This document shows, piece by piece, positions 60,519-64,000 of a DNA stretch of 64,000 bases. The translations under genes were made by a program, and so were the position numbers. The stretch comes from an uncultured Acidobacteriota bacterium (lineage in GTDB: Bacteria; Acidobacteriota; Blastocatellia; Pyrinomonadales; Pyrinomonadaceae): the NCBI GenBank assembly GCA_937873515.1, contig CALMYB010000005.1:1-64000 (forward strand), given 5' to 3'. The notes below the pieces were generated by a model that had not been told where the DNA came from, did no database searches, and saw only the letters and a list, made by a program, of their open reading frames with translations. Positions within the stretch are counted from its first letter, which is position 1; each line of letters begins with the position of its first letter.

Positions 60519-61871
60519 TTAAGGCTTTACGGCGTACATCTCGAGCTTTTCGCCCGGGATCTCGTCCGGAACATAAACGGCGAGCACCTTAGATCCGCGT
60601 ATGCCGTCCCAATAAGGCCCGTTCGAATCGAGACTGAAATATTTGAACCCGATGCGGGCCGGTATCGGTGCCGGCGGCGGATTCGAATAAGAAAGCACGA
60701 CGCCCGGCAGGGCCGACCCGATGACCGTGTCGATCACATCACGCGACGCGATCTTGATGACACGCGGCACGCCTTCGATAAGCTTCGCCTCCGGCATCTG
60801 CGAACGCACCGCGAGGAAGAATCCGGCCTCCTTCAAGAGCCTCTCGTCCTCTACACGGCCGACATACAGGGCATCGCGCACCTTCTCAAGCGGTATCGCA
60901 ACACAGCGGCTCGGGATAACCGTTTCGAGCAGCAGACGAAGCTGCGCGTTCAGCGTATAGAACGTGAAATAAAGATCGTCGTGATCGTATTTCACGATGT
61001 CCTTCGGATTGTGATCCGTCGAGAACGTCATCAGCTTGCCGGCCAAGGTCGCCATCTCCAGGTAGAGTTTCTCAGGATGGACAAGCTGTGCCCGAAAATA
61101 ATGAGCGATCGTCGGTATGGACGAATTGATCGTGTGCAGCAGCCAAAAGACACCTGCATCCGACGTCGTAAAATCCGCAAGCCCAGCCTGACGCTGCCGA
61201 CGCTGTTCGCCGAGACTGCCGCTCTTTGTGATGAGCACCTCGACAAGCTGTCTGAGCATGCTCACGAGCCAATCCGATGCCGTAACATCAAGGATCGGCG
61301 GAATATATTCGTTCGAGATCTGGAATTGTCCGGTCGGCGTTCGCGTCAGCTCGGCGATCTTTATCGACGTGAATCCGTCGCGTATCTCGTCATCAAAAAC
61401 GATACGCACGTTATTTCGCGCATACGCGACCGGCTGTTCGTTCGTGCCGCTCGTTTCATCTCGGACAAGCGCGCCTTCCTGCAAATAGCGAATATTAGGT
61501 TGCGGAGCGGCTCCGCTTCCCTGAAAATTCGCCTCGCCCATCTTCTTTGCCGGGATCGCGAGATAAACGCCGAGCTTTTCCTGCTCGGCGTGAAAATGAT
61601 CGCCGACCGGCCGCAGGTCCGGAGCGCCTTCCTGGTCGGGAAAGTTCAGGTAAAGGCCGTCGGGCATCACCGCCCGGCAGGCCGTTATCTGGAAATTCGC
61701 ATTTCCTATCGCCTCGTGATTGATCTGCATCCCGAGCACGCCGTATGCGTAAGGCGCGACCGACCGCACACGGGAATTTACGAGTTCCTCGTGATAGTTA
61801 TCCCATTGCTGGAAATGCTGAGGCGTCAGCAGCATTCCCTCGTTCCAGACGATCTTTCGATATTTGCTCAT
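60519..61871 (-). CDS. tssK: Type VI secretion baseplate protein TssK
   Basis: The 450-residue protein has the TssK layout. It begins KIVWNEGMLLTPQHFQQWD and YHEELVNSRV. The N-terminal shoulder domain carries GVYLAIPAKK, the middle helical domain has MLRQLVEVLITKSGSLGEQRRQR and FWLLHTINSSIPTIAHYFR. The C-terminal head domain ends LAVYVPDEIPGEKLEMYAVKP. It links the baseplate to the membrane complex. No other tss genes are visible, so the cluster probably continues outside this window or is scattered. Confidence 0.92.
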   Translation of the reverse strand: MSKYRKIVWNEGMLLTPQHFQQWDNYHEELVNSRVRSVAPYAYGVLGMQINHEAIGNANFQITACRAVMPDGLYLNFPDQEGAPDLRPVGDHFHAEQEKLGVYLAIPAKKMGEANFQGSGAAPQPNIRYLQEGALVRDETSGTNEQPVAYARNNVRIVFDDEIRDGFTSIKIAELTRTPTGQFQISNEYIPPILDVTASDWLVSMLRQLVEVLITKSGSLGEQRRQRQAGLADFTTSDAGVFWLLHTINSSIPTIAHYFRAQLVHPEKLYLEMATLAGKLMTFSTDHNPKDIVKYDHDDLYFTFYTLNAQLRLLLETVIPSRCVAIPLEKVRDALYVGRVEDERLLKEAGFFLAVRSQMPEAKLIEGVPRVIKIASRDVIDTVIGSALPGVVLSYSNPPPAPIPARIGFKYFSLDSNGPYWDGIRGSKVLAVYVPDEIPGEKLEMYAVKP

Positions 61872-61960
61872 AGCTTGGGGATAAGTTTTGTAAAAGCAAT
61901 AAGATAGTAAACCGACTTGAGGCTTTTAGTAAACTGTCCTAGCGACAGAACCTGCCATCT

Positions 61961-62797
61961 TTAGCGTCCTTTTCGAGAATGACGCGGCTTTTTTCGCCTT
62001 CGGCGAGGCTCCGGATCGTCCTTTAGGATCTTCTCGGTCGATGCCAGCGCATTGAAGAATTCCTCGGTCCATTCAGGCCCTGTCTTCTCTTCCAAACGGT
62101 CCGGATTCTTTTCGACAAGGTCGAGGGCTTCGATCATTATCACCGAAGACCAGTTCTCGGTCGTTTCCGTTTTCCCCAATTTAAGTAAGGCCTTCGACGG
62201 CCGCAGGTAGATCGGCACTTTCTTGATCGTATCCGCACGCGGATCGGCACAATTCTCCGCCGGCGACGTTACGAGATACTCTCGGCAGACCGCCGGACGA
62301 TCCTTGTGTATGGAGCAGGATTCGTCCTCAAGGAACGGGCACGCGTAGCCCTGCTTCATATATTTCGTGATCACCTCAGCGTATTTTTCCGCCGAAAATT
62401 CGGGCGAGCCCTCATACGCCATATCCTTTAGGCCGATAAGTTCGTCGAACCATTTGATCTTCCGAAAATGTGCAAGGGCGTCTGCAAAGCGCTTCCGAAT
62501 AATGGCCTGTCTCTCCGGCGGCATCTCGTTAACGATCTCGGCTATGTGATATGCCTCGATCTCCGAGATCGGCACGGCCTGGCGGCAGCAAGCACCGCAG
62601 CCCGCCTTGCACGACACCTTTTTGCCTTCGCTCTCAACCACGGCCACACATTGGTCAACGACCGTCGATGCCATTTCCTGAAAGAGCGGCAGCATCCTGT
62701 GCGGCTTCACTTTCGCGGTCGGCACGGTCACCTGCATCTCGATCGGCTCGCCGTGTATTCGAAGCTTGAAATTACCGGTTATCCATTCATCAGCCAT
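61961..62797 (-). CDS. YkgJ-family cysteine-cluster protein
   Basis: The 278-residue protein has a cysteine cluster, VSCKAGCGACCRQAVPIS, and later ACPFLEDESCSIHKDRPAVCREYLV. This is the YkgJ/UPF0153 family, which binds zinc or an iron-sulfur cluster; its function is unknown. The C-terminal about 20 residues are very basic (RRRRKKPRHSRKGR). It is 55 nt upstream of the FHA gene stop and lies between that gene and tssK, on the same strand. Confidence 0.8.
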   Translation of the reverse strand: MADEWITGNFKLRIHGEPIEMQVTVPTAKVKPHRMLPLFQEMASTVVDQCVAVVESEGKKVSCKAGCGACCRQAVPISEIEAYHIAEIVNEMPPERQAIIRKRFADALAHFRKIKWFDELIGLKDMAYEGSPEFSAEKYAEVITKYMKQGYACPFLEDESCSIHKDRPAVCREYLVTSPAENCADPRADTIKKVPIYLRPSKALLKLGKTETTENWSSVIMIEALDLVEKNPDRLEEKTGPEWTEEFFNALASTEKILKDDPEPRRRRKKPRHSRKGR

Positions 62798-62852
62798 AGG
62801 TTCTCTTCCCCTTGTTCTGAGCCATAATGCCCGCGTGCAGAAGCCTGCCCGT

Positions 62853-64000
62853 TCAAAACGATGCCGGATCCTGCATTATCGTGCCCGCCGCGAGGAATCG
62901 CAGTGCGAGTTCATATTCCTGCGGCGTGATCTTGCCCGTTTTGTTAAGGTACCAGATCGAGCGTATTTCGCGTGCCGGAACATTGTTTACCTTTGTCGCA
63001 AGATCCTGCAGCATATTCCGCAATTTCAAAAAGTCACCCGCCGCTCCCTGATCGTACGCCGCGACCATCAAGAGACAATCGTCGCCAAGTTCATTCCCGA
63101 CCGGGCCCGTGAGCCGCGAGAAAACGCCCGCCATCGAACTTGCCGCGGCAAACGCATCTCCGCGGCCGGAGCCAAGCTTTGCAAGGCCCGCGGCCGCAAG
63201 AAAGTCTGGATTCAAACCATTCGCGGCCGCGAGTTTGCTCAGCTCGCCCGATCTTTTCGCGATCGTCGGAAGATTTGCCTTCACTGCTCCGCTCATCGAT
63301 TGTACGCGTTTCGCAACCTCTGCCGCCTGCGCGCCCGTCAAGAAATAACGCGGATCGTTCCCGGCTGCCTTTCGCATGAACTGAGCGGCAAATTTCTCGA
63401 CCTTCTGCGTCGCGGTGTCTTCCTTTGTCGGCGTACTGCTCGGCGTCTCCGGCGTTGACGCATTCTCGGTCTGCGCAGCGACCGGCGTTGCATCCGCTGA
63501 CGGTGTGCTCGATCCTTCAGGCGTCGAATACGTGATGTCATTCGCATCCGTTTCGGATTTCTTGCCGGAAAAATACAAAACGCCGCCGGCGATCAAGATC
63601 ACGATCAATCCAAGCGCCGGCGCGATCAAGATAAACGAAAATGAAAGGCCGCCGCTCGATGGCTCTGCGGAAACGGGCGTTGCCGGAGCGGCAGGAATAT
63701 TCGTCTGTACAGGCGGCATGGCCTGAACCGCGGATTCCGCTGCCGGAGCCTGCTCGATCTCGACCGCGATCTCAAGCCCGCCGAGGCTGAGCTTGTCGCC
63801 GTCCTTTAGCCGCTGTTGGTCGCGAAGGGGTTCACCGTTGAGCGTCGTGCCGTTCGACGAGCCAAGATCTTCCGCATACCAATTCGGGCCCTCGCGCTCG
63901 AGCCGCAGATGCTCCCGCGAAAGCCTGCCGTCCGCGATCACAAGCGAATTATTCGAATGCCGCCCGATCGTAACCAAACCATCGCTGGCTTCGAAAGACA
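62853..64000 (-). CDS. FHA-domain protein with degenerate transglycosylase-like tail, partial
   Basis: The frame runs off the right edge and has no start in the window. It begins with an FHA domain (TIGRHSNNSLVI, then SREHLRLEREGPNWYAEDL and GSSNGTTLNG). A Pro/Ala/Thr-rich linker and one membrane helix follow (FILIAPALGLIVILIAGGVLYF), then another Ser/Thr/Pro-rich linker. The C-terminal domain has LLMVAAYDQGAAG, resembling the AAYNAGPG motif of lytic transglycosylases but without a recognisable catalytic Glu. It may be a TagH/Fha1-like sensor of the T6SS; that link is inferred from tssK nearby. Confidence 0.65.
   Translation of the reverse strand, partial: SFEASDGLVTIGRHSNNSLVIADGRLSREHLRLEREGPNWYAEDLGSSNGTTLNGEPLRDQQRLKDGDKLSLGGLEIAVEIEQAPAAESAVQAMPPVQTNIPAAPATPVSAEPSSGGLSFSFILIAPALGLIVILIAGGVLYFSGKKSETDANDITYSTPEGSSTPSADATPVAAQTENASTPETPSSTPTKEDTATQKVEKFAAQFMRKAAGNDPRYFLTGAQAAEVAKRVQSMSGAVKANLPTIAKRSGELSKLAAANGLNPDFLAAAGLAKLGSGRGDAFAAASSMAGVFSRLTGPVGNELGDDCLLMVAAYDQGAAGDFLKLRNMLQDLATKVNNVPAREIRSIWYLNKTGKITPQEYELALRFLAAGTIMQDPASF

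Overview
This 64 kb window (GC-rich, dense, both strands) looks like chromosome of an Acidobacteriota member, most likely class Blastocatellia. That is an inference from two secreted VWFA-related proteins of the acidobacterial type, Thr/Pro-rich secreted proteins and lipoproteins, a CusF-Sco fusion, a DUF4173 membrane protein and a tRNA-tuf operon. No rRNA is present to confirm it.

Layout. 0-1 kb: the tRNA-Tyr/Gly/Thr-tuf operon (minus strand) with a hicBA toxin-antitoxin pair between the last tRNA and tuf. 1-9.6 kb: xerD, a membrane-protein operon with its own winged-helix regulator, a phospholipase D-like protein, a lipoprotein and ettA. 9.8-13.7 kb: a SLC13/TrkA-C permease, a VWA protein and xerC. 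13.7-15 kb: a PIN-like/DUF433 toxin-antitoxin pair. 15-22.5 kb: an Slt-type lytic transglycosylase, a large VWA protein, menC, a REP-like inverted repeat and trmFO.

22.6-30.1 kb is the most unusual region. It is a compact phage-like block: endolysin, holin-like protein, two overlapping spanin-like genes, large terminase, portal, a scaffold-like protein, a P22-type coat protein and a small connector-like protein, closed by a strong terminator. A papain-like (C70-type) protease gene sits inside it on the other strand. A divergent array of nine 9-10 bp iteron-like repeats precedes a small HTH gene at its upstream end. All genes look intact, but tail, replication, small terminase and integrase genes are absent.

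30-36 kb: a signalling cluster (FHA-GGDEF; PocR-GAF-GGDEF; an ATPase fused to an RsbW-like kinase domain) and a DUF2383 protein. 36-43.4 kb: oppF, oppD and oppA with a LolA-like lipoprotein but no permeases, then coaE-mazG-folD and a CusF-Sco protein. 43.4-50 kb: an amidohydrolase/deaminase, a lytic transglycosylase, clpC, and a divergent CGNR regulator/DinB pair with an operator-rich intergenic region. 50-50.8 kb: a fragment of an RHS gene embedded in palindromic repeats. 50.8-55.2 kb: an S41 peptidase, pta and a GATC-related restriction island (a DpnI-like enzyme plus a truncated BglII-like enzyme). 55.4-60.5 kb: a Wzc-type tyrosine kinase, rfbD, rfbB and a PH-domain protein. 60.5-64 kb: tssK of a type VI secretion system, a YkgJ-family protein and an FHA protein that runs off the window.

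Several genes have a sigma70-type -10 box 7-8 nt before the ATG, suggesting leaderless transcripts. Assignments rest on reading motifs by eye; no database search was possible.
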